DNA of 48,697 bases from Nitriliruptoraceae bacterium (GCA_003561535.1 PWWI01000316.1:1-48697); one strand, 5' to 3'; positions 1-8,897 are shown, numbered from the stretch's first letter. A program made the numbers and translations. Notes: generated by a model not told the origin, from the sequence alone.

Positions 1-458
1 ACCACCTGCGGTGGGACTCGCTGGGTGAGTTCCTGGCACTGACGGCCTCCTTCGACCACCTCGCCGACCGCTTCGACAACGCGCGGTCGCTACTGCTCTG
101 ACGCACGCTCTACACCGCGGTTGGGCGCATCCTGGAGGAGGGCCGCTCGCCGTCCCGGGTGGTGCCGGAGCTCGACAACCGCGGCAGCCACTTCTACCTC
201 ACCCTGTACTGGGCCGAGGCGCTCGCCGAGCAGACCGACGACCCGGAGGCCGCGGAGATCTTCTCGGCCCTGGCCAGGGAACTGGCCGAGCAGGAGACGA
301 CGATCGTCGAGGAGCTGAACTCGGTGCAGGGCCAGCCGGCCGACATCGGCGGGTACTACTGGCCGGACCGCCGCAAGGCCGCCGAGGTGATGCGACCGAG
401 CGCGACCTTCAACGCGGCGCTCGAACGCCTGGTGCAGGCCACCGCCGACCAGGCCTGA
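1..458 (+). pseudogene. icd: Monomeric NADP-dependent isocitrate dehydrogenase, C-terminal part, interrupted by an in-frame TGA
   Basis: Read in frame from base 3, the translation begins [13 protein letters not shown] and, after the stop, continues through LDNRGSHFYLTLYW and GGYYWP to RPSATFNAAL, all hallmark segments of the C-terminus of the monomeric (about 740-residue) IDH that converts isocitrate to 2-oxoglutarate in the TCA cycle. A TGA lies at 99-101, where homologues I recall have a small residue such as Ala. Reading resumes in the same frame with no other damage and ends at the expected TGA at 456-458. This fits a recent nonsense mutation, a sequencing error, or readthrough; a re-start at GTG 159 would give only a fragment. 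The 5' part of the gene lies outside the window. Family call is near certain; functional state is open. Confidence 0.87.
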
Positions 459-478
459 CGCACGGGATCGCCCCGCCA

Positions 479-514
479 CCGACCGGTCGCCCTACCCTGC
501 AGGCGACCGGTCGG
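479..514. terminator. Perfect 13-bp inverted repeat after icd, overlapping a TACCCT box
   Basis: CCGACCGGTCGCC at 479-491 and its exact complement at 502-514 flank a 10-base loop. It starts 20 bases after the icd stop, so a terminator is the simplest reading. The loop holds TACCCT (493-498), the -10-like box seen before other genes here, and each arm contains the palindrome GACCGGTC. It could therefore also act as an operator over the promoter of the next gene, whose start is at 524. Confidence 0.6.
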
Positions 515-523
515 GAGTACACC

Positions 524-976
524 ATGGCGGACAAGGGACCACCGGCCTACGCCTGGGATTGGTTCTCGCGCCAGAAGCTCCTGTGGCGCGAGGCACGCTC
601 CCGGTTGGCCAGCGGCGGCGGACCGCTGGCCGGGCGCTACGCAGCGGTCGAGGACCGGCGCGACGTGCTGCCCCTGCTCCGGGCGGACTACCCCCACGAC
701 CCGGACGTGCGACGCGCCGTGGACGAGACGATCGCCGAGGTGGCCTTCCTCGGTCGGGTGGACGTGAGGTTCGCGGAGCTCGGGGTGCGCAGCGCTCCCC
801 GGGGCATGCGCTGGTGGTGGACCGCGCTGACCGGTGAGCCGCTCGACGGGCCGCAGGCGGCCCGGCAGGCGCCGACCGAGGTACCCGAACAGCTGGTGCT
901 CGGTGACCTGGCCGTGCTCGACCCGGAGCCAGCCCTCGACGACGTCGCCGGTGGCTACGGGGACCGGCGACACTGA
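524..976 (+). CDS. Hypothetical protein, 150 aa
   Basis: I do not recognise a family. The ATG has a good ribosome site (GGGAG at 513-517, six bases upstream). The protein is soluble by composition: an aromatic and basic N-terminus (AWDWFSRQKLLWRE), an acidic middle with DVLPLLRADYPHDPDVRRAVDE, a tryptophan cluster MRWWW near residue 90, and an acidic tail. No signal peptide or membrane segment is visible. It stands between icd and an MpaB-like gene; the hairpin upstream suggests that it has its own promoter. Coding is supported by the ribosome site, the third-position GC pattern and the lack of a better frame. Confidence 0.6.
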   Translation: MADKGPPAYAWDWFSRQKLLWREARSRLASGGGPLAGRYAAVEDRRDVLPLLRADYPHDPDVRRAVDETIAEVAFLGRVDVRFAELGVRSAPRGMRWWWTALTGEPLDGPQAARQAPTEVPEQLVLGDLAVLDPEPALDDVAGGYGDRRH

Positions 977-1017
977 ACCGCGGCGAGCCGGAACGCATCC
1001 GGCCCCGAAGCCCGGGC

Positions 1018-2199
1018 ATGGATGATCACCCCACTCCCAACGGCGCCGCTGCCGGCGGGGCAGCAGGCGCCGCTGCCGGTGCGGCCGCCGGCGACGCCGC
1101 GTCCGAGGACCACCCGTCCGAGCGCGGTCGAACCTCGTCGGGCGCGACCCAGCGGCTCGAGCCCGACGACGTGTGGCGGGCCGGCGGGCCGGCTGCCGAC
1201 CGTGGGACAGCGCTGCGCAACGCCCACGACGGCGCCGGCGAGGTCGGCCTGCCCGTCGCCCGGGCGATGATCCGCAAGGTCCTGACCCGGCTGTTCGGCG
1301 GCCCGCCCTTCGACCCCGACGCCGACCCCGGCGACCCCGGCCTCACCGGCCCCGGCTCGCCCTCCTGGATCGTGATCGGTGAGCCCGCCGCGATCGCCGG
1401 CGGCCTGCGCGGGCTGCTGGTGCAGGTCGCGCACCCGCTGGCGATGGCGGGGGTGCACGACCACTCGGCCTTCCGCGAGGATCCCCTGGGGCGGCTGCAG
1501 CGCACCTCGGCCTACGTGACGACGACGACCTTCGGCTCGACCCGTGAGGCGCTGCAGGTCTCGATGCGGGTGCGGGCGGTGCACCCGAAGGTCCGCGGGA
1601 CGGCCCCTGACGGTCGCGCCTACCGGGCCGACGACCCCCGCCTGCTCACCTGGGTCTCGATCGCGCTCACCTCGTCGTTCCTGGCCGGCCACCGGCTGTG
1701 GGCGCCGCAGCGCCTCTCCCCCGCCGACGAGGACACCTTCGTCGCGCAGCAGTCCCGGATCGGGGCGCTGCTGGACCCCAGGGTGGACCTTCCAGGGCTG
1801 CTGCGGGATGCGGCCGGCCAGCAGGAGCTCCGCGACGGCCGGGGCCACCTGCCGATGATCGAGGACGGGACCCTGCCCACCTCGGTGGCCGACCTCGAGG
1901 CGGTGCTGTCGAGCTTCGACCACGAGCTCGGCATCAACCACCAGGGGCGGGAGGCGCTCGCCTTCCTGCACCGTCCGCCGATCCCGTTGGCAGCCCGGGG
2001 CGGCTACCGGTCACTGCTGACCGGTGCCCTCGGCTCCCTCGGCCCTGAGCTGCAGGACGCCCTGGAACTGCGTTGGCCGGCGGTCGCGAGCCGGGCCGCG
2101 ACCGCCCAGGCCGGGGCGACGCTGCGCACGATGCGGCTGATGGTCGGCACCTCCCCGTCCCTGCGGGCCGCCGAGCAGCGGACCACGTCCGCAGCCTGA
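1018..2199 (+). CDS. MpaB/DUF2236 family oxygenase-like protein, 393 aa
   Basis: Residues from about 115 onward match the DUF2236 family, which includes bacterial Lcp/MpaB-type haem oxygenases: PSWIVIGEPAAI, then VAHPLAMAGVHDHSAF (residues 137-152), LGRLQRT (157-163) and VRAVHPKVRG (186-194). The conserved histidines and the Arg-Thr pair are those usually placed near haem in this family, so a haem protein is likely; the substrate cannot be told from sequence. The first 100 residues are a low-complexity Ala/Gly stretch and a linker without a clear signal peptide, so the true start may be further in. The ribosome site before ATG 1018 is weak. A hairpin follows the stop. It is not obviously co-regulated with the inositol synthase downstream. 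Confidence 0.82.
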   Translation: MDDHPTPNGAAAGGAAGAAAGAAAGDAASEDHPSERGRTSSGATQRLEPDDVWRAGGPAADRGTALRNAHDGAGEVGLPVARAMIRKVLTRLFGGPPFDPDADPGDPGLTGPGSPSWIVIGEPAAIAGGLRGLLVQVAHPLAMAGVHDHSAFREDPLGRLQRTSAYVTTTTFGSTREALQVSMRVRAVHPKVRGTAPDGRAYRADDPRLLTWVSIALTSSFLAGHRLWAPQRLSPADEDTFVAQQSRIGALLDPRVDLPGLLRDAAGQQELRDGRGHLPMIEDGTLPTSVADLEAVLSSFDHELGINHQGREALAFLHRPPIPLAARGGYRSLLTGALGSLGPELQDALELRWPAVASRAATAQAGATLRTMRLMVGTSPSLRAAEQRTTSAA

Positions 2200-2202
2200 G
2201 CT

Positions 2203-2229
2203 CGATCGCCGCCGGTCACACGGCGATCG
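2203..2229 (+). terminator. Hairpin terminator after the DUF2236 gene
   Basis: CGATCGCCG (2203-2211) and CGGCGATCG (2221-2229) form a perfect 9-bp stem with a 9-base loop, starting four bases after the stop codon. No T tract follows, as is usual for high-GC actinobacteria. Confidence 0.55.
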
Positions 2230-2270
2230 CCGGCACAGCTGGGGAGATGCCGGGGCTCGGGGGCTGGGGT

Positions 2271-2276
2271 TAGGGT
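2271..2276 (+). promoter_or_regulatory. Candidate -10 box (TAGGGT) of the inositol-3-phosphate synthase gene
   Basis: A TANNNT hexamer 40 bases before ATG 2317, matching the recurring box seen upstream of other genes in the window. No good -35 element is visible. Confidence 0.35.
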
Positions 2277-2316
2277 CACGGTGGTAGCCCACCACCGGCC
2301 CGATGCGAGGACCCAG

Positions 2317-3672
<1,356 letters not shown>

Positions 3673-3705
3673 AACCCGCGCTGACCTGCGCATCTGGCGT
3701 ACACG

Positions 3706-3756
3706 CCGCGTGTTCCGGCGCACCGCGCGTTCCGGTCCACCGCGCGTTCCGGTCGC
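3706..3756. repeat. Three tandem 17-bp imperfect repeats
   Basis: Units at 3706-3722, 3723-3739 and 3740-3756 share CCGCG(T/C)GTTCCGG. They begin 34 bases after the inositol synthase stop. No gene overlaps them convincingly. Confidence 0.7.
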
Positions 3757-4227
3757 CGGCGTCGGGCTGCGATGCGGCGCGATGCCGGGTCACTTCACCG
3801 GCCACCGTTGGCCGGCATCTTGCCCCGCTGTGACCACCTCGCAGCGCCGGGGCACACAGCCGGCCACCCCTGGCCGGAACGGAACCCCGTCCGTCACCCG
3901 CGACGGTCGCCCGCCGCCGGCCGGTCCCGCCGCCCGGACACCGCCGCGTCCCAGCTCGCCGACGGCACGGTTGTCCACAGCCCACGATCGACCCGGAGCG
4001 GCTCCAACACCGCCGCCTGCTCCACTGCCCCCATGGCACACCCACCCGATATCCCGGCGACGAGGACAGCGCCGGACTCCTGGCCCCAGCCTTCCCGCGA
4101 GGGGGCCGATGGGCCGACGCACCGGCCGCCAGAGGCGGCCGCGACCGACTGCCACGTTCCGCAGGAGCCCGCTGTCGTCGGCCTCGGCTCGACGCAGCCC
4201 CTGCGGAACGGTGACGCCGCCAGCGCG
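3757..4227. other. Intergenic stretch without a convincing gene
   Basis: Long open frames exist on both strands because of the GC content, including an in-frame extension of the next gene back to 3772, but they show no family features and a composition rich in Pro, Arg and Ser. Short palindromic pieces containing GGCC (3801-3816 and 3861-3877) are present. I see no RNA gene. Confidence 0.5.
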
Positions 4228-5151
4228 ATGGTCGATGCCAAGGCAGCCGCGCTCGCCCGCTCCCAGCACGGGCGGAGCACCCGACGCCAGCTGCAGGCGA
4301 TCGGGATCTCGCCACGCACGATCCACCGTCGGGTCACGACCGGCGGGTGGACAGCGCTGCCAGGCGGCGTGATCGACCTCGGTACCCACCAGGCGTCGTG
4401 GGAGCAGGACCTGACCGCGACCCTGCTTGCCGCCGGTGGCGACCGCGGGCAAGCCTGGGCGTCGCACCAGACCGCTGGGCAGCTCCACCAACTGCTCGAC
4501 CTCGACGCTCCGCGTCGGCACCACATCACCGTCCCACGGCACCGACGGCCGAGGGTCCCGACCGGCCTGCTCCACCGGGTGCGGTCCCTCCCCGCCGATG
4601 AGCGCACTCTCGTCGCCGGGTTCCCGGCGACCACGGTGGCCAGGACCCTGCTCGACCTCGCGTCATCGATGACGCCGGCACGGCTCGAGCCGGTCCTGTG
4701 GGATGCATGTCGTCGCACCGATGATCTGACGCTCGGGGTCGCACAGCTCCTCCAGCGGTACCCCGATCGCCACGGCCGACCGACGCTGACCAGCCTCCTC
4801 GCCGACCTGCACCCGCAGGTGGCCGCAGCGGAGTCACCCTTGGAGGTGTACGGGCTGCTCGCCCTGCGGGACCCAATGCTGCCGGACCCGGTCCTGCAGT
4901 ACCGGGTCCGAGATCGACACGGGCGCATCGTCGCGCGGTTGGACGCCGCCTGGCCCGAACACCGGACCGGCCTGGAGTTCGATGGGGCGAGGTACCACGG
5001 GTCGCCCTCCCAGAGGGCGCGGGATGCACGTCGTCGGCAGCAGGTGCGCGAACTCGGATGGGCCCTCGTGGTGGTGAGCGCGAAGGACCTGGCGGGTGCA
5101 CGGTTGCGGGCCGTCAAGGCCGAGCTCCGACGCCACCTCGTCGTCGGCTGA
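4228..5151 (+). CDS. AbiEi-type winged-helix / DUF559 nuclease-fold protein, 307 aa
   Basis: The N-terminus (QHGRSTRRQLQAIGISPRTIHRRVTTGGWTALPGGV, roughly residues 13-49) matches the AbiEi_4 winged-helix domain found in type IV antitoxins and in stand-alone actinobacterial proteins. The C-terminal 110 residues resemble DUF559, a Vsr-like PD-(D/E)XK fold: ESPLEV, then ARLDAAW and GLEFDGARYHGS supply the expected Asp and Glu, and ELGWALVVVSAKDL the last strand. Proteins of this architecture are common, often in several copies, in actinobacteria and their function is unproven. No toxin partner sits beside it, so I do not call a toxin-antitoxin pair. The start is ATG 4228, where homology begins; upstream codons look non-coding. 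Its stop overlaps an 18-bp tandem repeat. Confidence 0.82.
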   Translation: MVDAKAAALARSQHGRSTRRQLQAIGISPRTIHRRVTTGGWTALPGGVIDLGTHQASWEQDLTATLLAAGGDRGQAWASHQTAGQLHQLLDLDAPRRHHITVPRHRRPRVPTGLLHRVRSLPADERTLVAGFPATTVARTLLDLASSMTPARLEPVLWDACRRTDDLTLGVAQLLQRYPDRHGRPTLTSLLADLHPQVAAAESPLEVYGLLALRDPMLPDPVLQYRVRDRHGRIVARLDAAWPEHRTGLEFDGARYHGSPSQRARDARRRQQVRELGWALVVVSAKDLAGARLRAVKAELRRHLVVG

Positions 5152-5203
5152 GGGCGCCGAGCCAGCCGAGGGCGGCGAGCCAGCCGAGGTCGGCGAGCCA
5201 CCC
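5150..5203. repeat. Three tandem 18-bp repeats overlapping a stop codon
   Basis: Units at 5150-5167, 5168-5185 and 5186-5203 read GAGG(G/T)CG(C/G)CGAGCCA(G/C)CC. The first unit shares two bases with the TGA of the DUF559 gene, so unit changes would alter only the trailer. Confidence 0.8.
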
Positions 5204-5641
5204 AGGTCCGGTGCCCTCCCTCCGATCGGACGTGGCGCTCCGGCTGGACCCACGCCTGTTCCGAGCCGGCACCGGTGACGACGCCTCGAGGCAACTCCGG
5301 CGTGCGCCTCCGGCTCCGGGTCCGCTCGCTCCGGGGTGGGATCCCGGCCACCGAGGGCCGCCATCACGCCCCGCAGCCGCTACCTCGGACGCCCGGGGCG
5401 CGGTACCGGTCACTCCTGTCCGGCACCGGTCACCGACGCTCTCGGCCGGTTGGGGCAGGAAGGCCGCAGGGCTCGGCTGGCCAGTAGCGAGCTACCGTGC
5501 TGTCGCCCGTCGATGAACCGTTCGTCGCGCTCGCCGGCCACCGCGACGCCACCTGGAGGGCAGGTGCACGTTGGTTGACCGTGGCCGCCGAGCGACCCAT
5601 CCCACCACCAGCCAGGGACCCCGACCGAGGAACCGCCGGCG
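5204..5641. other. Intergenic stretch with one promoter-like site
   Basis: No convincing gene. ACCGGTCAC occurs twice in direct orientation (about 5404-5438). At 5484-5495 GTAGC-GA-GCTAC is a short palindrome whose right arm overlaps TACCGT (5493-5498), the -10-like box of this genome. A transcript starting there would lead into the permease remnant at 5642. Confidence 0.4.
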
Positions 5642-5875
5642 ATGGCCGACCACCCGGCACCGCGACTGACCAGCGGTGACGCGGCCGTGTTCGGGCTCGG
5701 CGCCATGCTGGGTACCGGCACCTACACCGGAATCGGTCCCACCGTCACGGTCGCGGGAGCCACGGTCGCGGGAGCCGCAGTCGCGAGAGCCACGCTCACG
5801 GGAGCCGTGGTGCTGGAGGCCGGATCGGCGCCCGGCGCGCTCTCGTTGCGGCTGCGGATGAGCCGGAGGCGCTGA
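5642..5875 (+). pseudogene. Truncated start of an APC-family amino-acid permease, 77 aa open frame
   Basis: The first 35 residues (LTSGDAAVFGLGAMLGTGTY, then TGIGPTVTVAGA) look like the N-terminus and first membrane helix of amino acid/polyamine/organocation permeases, which normally exceed 400 residues. After that the frame runs into a 15-bp tandem repeat coding ATVAG-like units and stops at 5873-5875. A ribosome site (GAGGA at 5627-5631) and ATG remain, so a short hydrophobic peptide could still be made. Its stop overlaps the ATG of the next gene (TGATG), and the ribosome site of that gene lies inside its last codons. I read it as a deletion remnant now serving as a leader; a genuine small membrane protein is the alternative. 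Confidence 0.5.
5747..5821. repeat. 15-bp tandem repeat, about 4-5 units
   Basis: Two exact units ACGGTCGCGGGAGCC (5747-5761, 5762-5776) are followed by diverged copies at 5777-5791 and 5792-5806 and a decayed fifth. The array lies inside the permease remnant and keeps its frame. Confidence 0.8.
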
Positions 5876-6819
5876 TGCTCCCCGACCTCGTCGCCGCCCT
5901 GGCCTGCCCCCTCGACGGGGGCGGGCTGCGGCTCGATGGCCGGACCCTGGCTTGCGGTTCGGGCCACCGGTTCGACCTGGCGCGACAGGGGTACGCGACG
6001 CTGACCGCGGCCCCGCTCGCCCACTCCGGCGACACCCCCGAGATGCTCGACCGCCGCAGCCGGGTCCACGAGACAGGGCTGCTGGCAGCGGTCCATGGCG
6101 CCGTGGTCGATGTCATCGCCGACGCCCTACCCGAGGGCATCGTCTGCGACGTGGGCACCGGTGCCGGCACCTACCTGGCGAGCGTGCTGGACGTGCTGCC
6201 GTGCCGGACCGGGGTGGGCGTGGACGTATCGAAGGCCGCGGCCAGGCGCGCGGCCCGCTGCCACCCCCGGGCCGGCGCGGTGGTGGCGGACGTGTGGCGC
6301 GGCCTGCCGCTGCGGGACGCCAGCGTCGCCGTGCTGCTGGACGTGTTCGCGCCGCGGAACCCGGCGGAGTTCGCCCGGGTGGTCACGCCGTCCGGATCGG
6401 TGGTGGTGGTCACGCCGGATCCCGACCACCTCGCCGGTCTGCGGGAACGCGCCGGGATGCTGGACGTGCCCGCCGGCAAGGCCGCGCAGGTGGCCCGTGA
6501 GCTCGCGCCCGGCTTCCGGCCGGTGGACACCCGGCAGGTGCAGCAGGAGGTCGAGGTGACACGGGAGCTGGCCGTCGACCTCGCCACGATGGGCCCGAGT
6601 GGGCACCACCTCGATCCCCTCGTCCTGGCCACGAGCTTCGCGCCACCGACCACGGGGCGCGAAGCCACGGGACGCGAAGCCACGGGGCGCGAAGCCACGG
6701 GGCGCGAAGCTACGGGGCGCACCACGCCCGGCGGCACCCCGACGGGGACCGCCGGCCCCGCACCATCCACGCTCAGCGTCACGATCGCCGCCACCATCAG
6801 CCGCTTCCAGCGCCGGTAG
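5875..6819 (+). CDS. RlmA-like 23S rRNA (guanine-N1) methyltransferase, 314 aa
   Basis: Order of parts: an N-terminal zinc-ribbon-like segment (C11, C27, H31, then FDLARQGYATL), the linker HSGDTPEMLDRRSRVHE typical of RlmA, and a Rossmann SAM-binding domain with CDVGTGAGTYL near residues 91-101 and LLDVFAPRNPAEFARV. Family members methylate N1 of a guanine in 23S rRNA; related actinobacterial enzymes can give macrolide resistance, but that cannot be assumed here. The second zinc ligand is Asp14 instead of Cys. The C-terminus carries an unusual (GREAT)n peptide repeat encoded by a 15-bp minisatellite. GGAGG at 5865-5869 supports ATG 5875, coupled to the upstream remnant by TGATG. Confidence 0.83.
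   Translation: MLPDLVAALACPLDGGGLRLDGRTLACGSGHRFDLARQGYATLTAAPLAHSGDTPEMLDRRSRVHETGLLAAVHGAVVDVIADALPEGIVCDVGTGAGTYLASVLDVLPCRTGVGVDVSKAAARRAARCHPRAGAVVADVWRGLPLRDASVAVLLDVFAPRNPAEFARVVTPSGSVVVVTPDPDHLAGLRERAGMLDVPAGKAAQVARELAPGFRPVDTRQVQQEVEVTRELAVDLATMGPSGHHLDPLVLATSFAPPTTGREATGREATGREATGREATGRTTPGGTPTGTAGPAPSTLSVTIAATISRFQRR
6652..6723. repeat. 15-bp minisatellite encoding (Gly-Arg-Glu-Ala-Thr)n
   Basis: Units ACGGG(G/A)CGCGAAGC(C/T) at 6652, 6667, 6682 and 6697 plus a partial fifth at 6712. An AGCTTCGCGCC at about 6634-6644 is the complement of the unit core, so the array can fold back on it. Being a multiple of three, copy changes keep the rlmA-like frame. Confidence 0.88.
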
Positions 6820-6847
6820 TCCCCGCAGAGAAGCCGGGGCCTCTGGC

Positions 6848-6853
6848 TACCCT
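6848..6853 (+). promoter_or_regulatory. Candidate -10 box (TACCCT)
   Basis: CTACCCT, identical to the box at 493-498, 8898-8903 and 28575-28580. It follows a weak hairpin (CCCCG 6821-6825 with CGGGG 6835-6839) after the rlmA-like gene and lies about 97 bases before the next start. Confidence 0.38.
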
Positions 6854-6872
6854 CGGGATGACCGCGCGGTAA

Positions 6873-6920
6873 CCGCAGCCGCACCCGCAGCCGCACCAGC
6901 AGCTGCAGCCGCAGCCGCAC
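6873..6920. repeat. 12-bp tandem repeat in the leader of the methyltransferase gene
   Basis: CCGCAGCCGCAC occurs exactly at 6873-6884, 6885-6896 and 6909-6920, with a diverged copy between. It lies between a candidate promoter and the GTG start at 6951. Confidence 0.82.
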
Positions 6921-6950
6921 CTGTCCCCGCCGTCAGCGGAGGTCAGCCCG

Positions 6951-8045
6951 GTGAGCACAGCCCCCCACCCCGGATCGGGGACCCCCAGCGACGCCTACGC
7001 CGGTGCCGTGGACCACTACACCTCGCCGTCCCGACGCGACTGGGTCAAGCGCGAGTGGGAGGAGCCCGAGCTGGTTCGGGTGCTCGACGCGGCGGTACGC
7101 GCGAGCGCGAACTCGAGCGTGCGCGCACCAGCGACGACGCTGGACGTGCTCGACGTGGGGTGCGGTACCGGGGTCGCGCTCGAGCTGCTGCGGGCCGCGC
7201 CCAGCCTGCGCTCGCCCGACGCCCCGAGCGTCCGCTACCTCGGTATCGACCTGGACCCCGAACTCCTCGGGGTGGCCGCGGCGCGCTTCGGCGATCCCAA
7301 GACCCGCTTCCTCCAGGCCGACATCACCGATGGCATCCCCGACGCGCCCCACGACCTGTACCTCTCCACGGGCGTGCCCTACTCGCATCTGACCCACGAC
7401 GAGCTCCGCGAGGTCGTCACCGACGTGCTGCGGGCGGCCCGTCGGCACCCGCGGCCGACGGTGCTGCTGATCGACGTCCTGGGTCGCTACTCGATCGAGT
7501 GGACCCTGCGGTGGGGCCAGACGCGGTGGGACTACCGCATGAGCTTCTTCGAGACCGACCAGGAGCACAGCTCCACACCGATGTCCACCTACGGCGGGGC
7601 CGAGCTCGACGCCCTGCTGCGGCAGGCCGCCGAGGTGGCCGGCTGCGAGCTGGACCGCATCGAGCTGGTGGACCGGTCGCTGGTCGTCGGCCGTCACACC
7701 GCCACCGGCGAGTACACCCCGGGGCTGCGCAACTACCGCCAGCTGCTCAACGACCTCGCCGACCCCGACACCCTCGTCGAGGTGGCGGACCTGCGGCTCG
7801 GCGACGTCGAGCTCCCCGACGCGCCAGCTGCCGTGACCCGGTTCTTCGCCGGCTTCGTCGCGCGCTGGGACGCGCGGATCGAGCTCGCCCAAGCCGAAGC
7901 GCGGGGACGGGACGACCGTGAGGTGGCGGCCACGCTGCAGCCCGCACTGGCGGAGGACCTGCAGGCTCTCGAACTCGCAGCCCAGCCGGGGCTCGGGGTC
8001 GGGCACTCGCTGACCGCGACCGTGGTGACGACGCCCGGTGGCTGA
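6951..8045 (+). CDS. Class I SAM-dependent methyltransferase, 364 aa
   Basis: A Rossmann methyltransferase: motif I LDVGCGTGVALELL (about residues 67-80), motif II acidic YLGIDLD (97-102) and FLQADITDG for motif III/IV. An N-terminal segment DHYTSPSRRDWVKREWEEPEL precedes the fold, and a C-terminal alpha region of about 120 residues has no motif I recognise. The substrate is unknown. It starts at GTG 6951 after a 12-bp tandem repeat. Its last eight bases overlap the start of a HAD phosphatase, so the two are translated from one message and may act together on a small metabolite, but that is inference. Confidence 0.85.
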   Translation: MSTAPHPGSGTPSDAYAGAVDHYTSPSRRDWVKREWEEPELVRVLDAAVRASANSSVRAPATTLDVLDVGCGTGVALELLRAAPSLRSPDAPSVRYLGIDLDPELLGVAAARFGDPKTRFLQADITDGIPDAPHDLYLSTGVPYSHLTHDELREVVTDVLRAARRHPRPTVLLIDVLGRYSIEWTLRWGQTRWDYRMSFFETDQEHSSTPMSTYGGAELDALLRQAAEVAGCELDRIELVDRSLVVGRHTATGEYTPGLRNYRQLLNDLADPDTLVEVADLRLGDVELPDAPAAVTRFFAGFVARWDARIELAQAEARGRDDREVAATLQPALAEDLQALELAAQPGLGVGHSLTATVVTTPGG

Positions 8046-8781
8046 GCGCCCATCCTCGCCCCACGGGGCCCCGGCCCCTGCGCGAGGGCCCTCGCCCGTC
8101 CCCGGGCTGGCTGCCGTCCTGTTCGACCTCGACGGGACCCTGATCGACAGCGAGCCGCAGTGGCGCGCCCTCTACCGCGGACTCGCCGACCACCTCGGTG
8201 TCACGCTGGCACCCGGCTGGTGGTCGCAGCTCGTCGGCCGGAGCCTGGGCGAGAGCGTCGAGGTCCTCGCCGGCCGCGGCCCCCTGCCCCGCGAGGAGCG
8301 CGACGAGTTGGTGCGCTGGCTGGTCGACCGTGGCGTCGAACGGCTGCGCTCGGGACGCCTCGACGACCCCGAACAGCCGCCGGTGACCTGGCGACCCGGG
8401 GCGCGCCGCCTCCTCGAGGAGCTGCACGCTGCCGGCGTACCGACCGCGGTGGTGACCGCGACCCCCCGCCGGCTCCTGGACGCGGTGGCCGACCACCTCG
8501 GGCTCACCAGCACCACCAGCGTCGCGGGCGACGAGGTCACACGGTCCAAGCCCGATCCGGAGGGCTACCTCGCGGCCGCATCCTCGCTCGGCGTCGACAT
8601 CGCCGACTGCGTCGCCGTCGAGGACTCCCCCACCGGCGTCACCGCCGCCGAGGCCAGCGGTGCCCGGGTGCTGGCCGTGCCCCATGCCGTCGCCCTGGGC
8701 GAGGAGCGCGAGCGCACGGTGACCACGAGCCTCGCAGAGGTCGGTGTGGAGGACCTGGAGGCGCTCCCGGGACGCGACTGA
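8038..8781 (+). CDS. HAD-superfamily phosphatase (beta-phosphoglucomutase/PGP-like), 247 aa
   Basis: All HAD motifs are present: DLDGTLIDSE (catalytic Asp30 and Asp32), VVTATPRR for the motif II Ser/Thr, RSKPDPEGYL for the motif III Lys, and VEDSPTGV for motif IV. A helical cap of about 70 residues follows motif I, as in subfamily I enzymes that dephosphorylate sugar phosphates or phosphoglycolate. The GTG start (GTG GCT GAG) lies inside the end of the methyltransferase gene. The first 24 residues are a Pro/Ala-rich extension. A 6-bp hairpin follows. The exact substrate cannot be assigned. Confidence 0.88.
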   Translation: MAERPSSPHGAPAPARGPSPVPGLAAVLFDLDGTLIDSEPQWRALYRGLADHLGVTLAPGWWSQLVGRSLGESVEVLAGRGPLPREERDELVRWLVDRGVERLRSGRLDDPEQPPVTWRPGARRLLEELHAAGVPTAVVTATPRRLLDAVADHLGLTSTTSVAGDEVTRSKPDPEGYLAAASSLGVDIADCVAVEDSPTGVTAAEASGARVLAVPHAVALGEERERTVTTSLAEVGVEDLEALPGRD

Positions 8782-8804
8782 CCGCCACCCCGCCCCGCGG
8801 ACGA

Positions 8805-8825
8805 GGGACCCGGGCCGGCGGTCCC
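8805..8825 (+). terminator. Hairpin terminator after the HAD gene
   Basis: GGGACC (8805-8810) pairs with GGTCCC (8820-8825) around a nine-base loop, 24 bases after the stop. Confidence 0.42.
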
Positions 8826-8897
8826 CGCCTCTCCTGCAGGGCCCACCGGAAGACGCGGGGGGGTCGATGGGCCCCGGTTGGCCACCGATCCGACCTC

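Noticed and set aside
99-101. The TGA as selenocysteine
   Set aside because: Isocitrate dehydrogenase has no known Sec form, the position normally holds a small non-catalytic residue, and no downstream element was recognised.
3772-4227. N-terminal extension of the DUF559 gene
   Set aside because: Composition changes sharply at 4228, where AbiEi-like similarity begins.
4228-5151. A type IV toxin-antitoxin pair
   Set aside because: Only the AbiEi-like protein is present; no nucleotidyltransferase toxin gene is beside it.
3706-6920. Tandem arrays as a CRISPR locus
   Set aside because: The units are contiguous without unique spacers and are too short.
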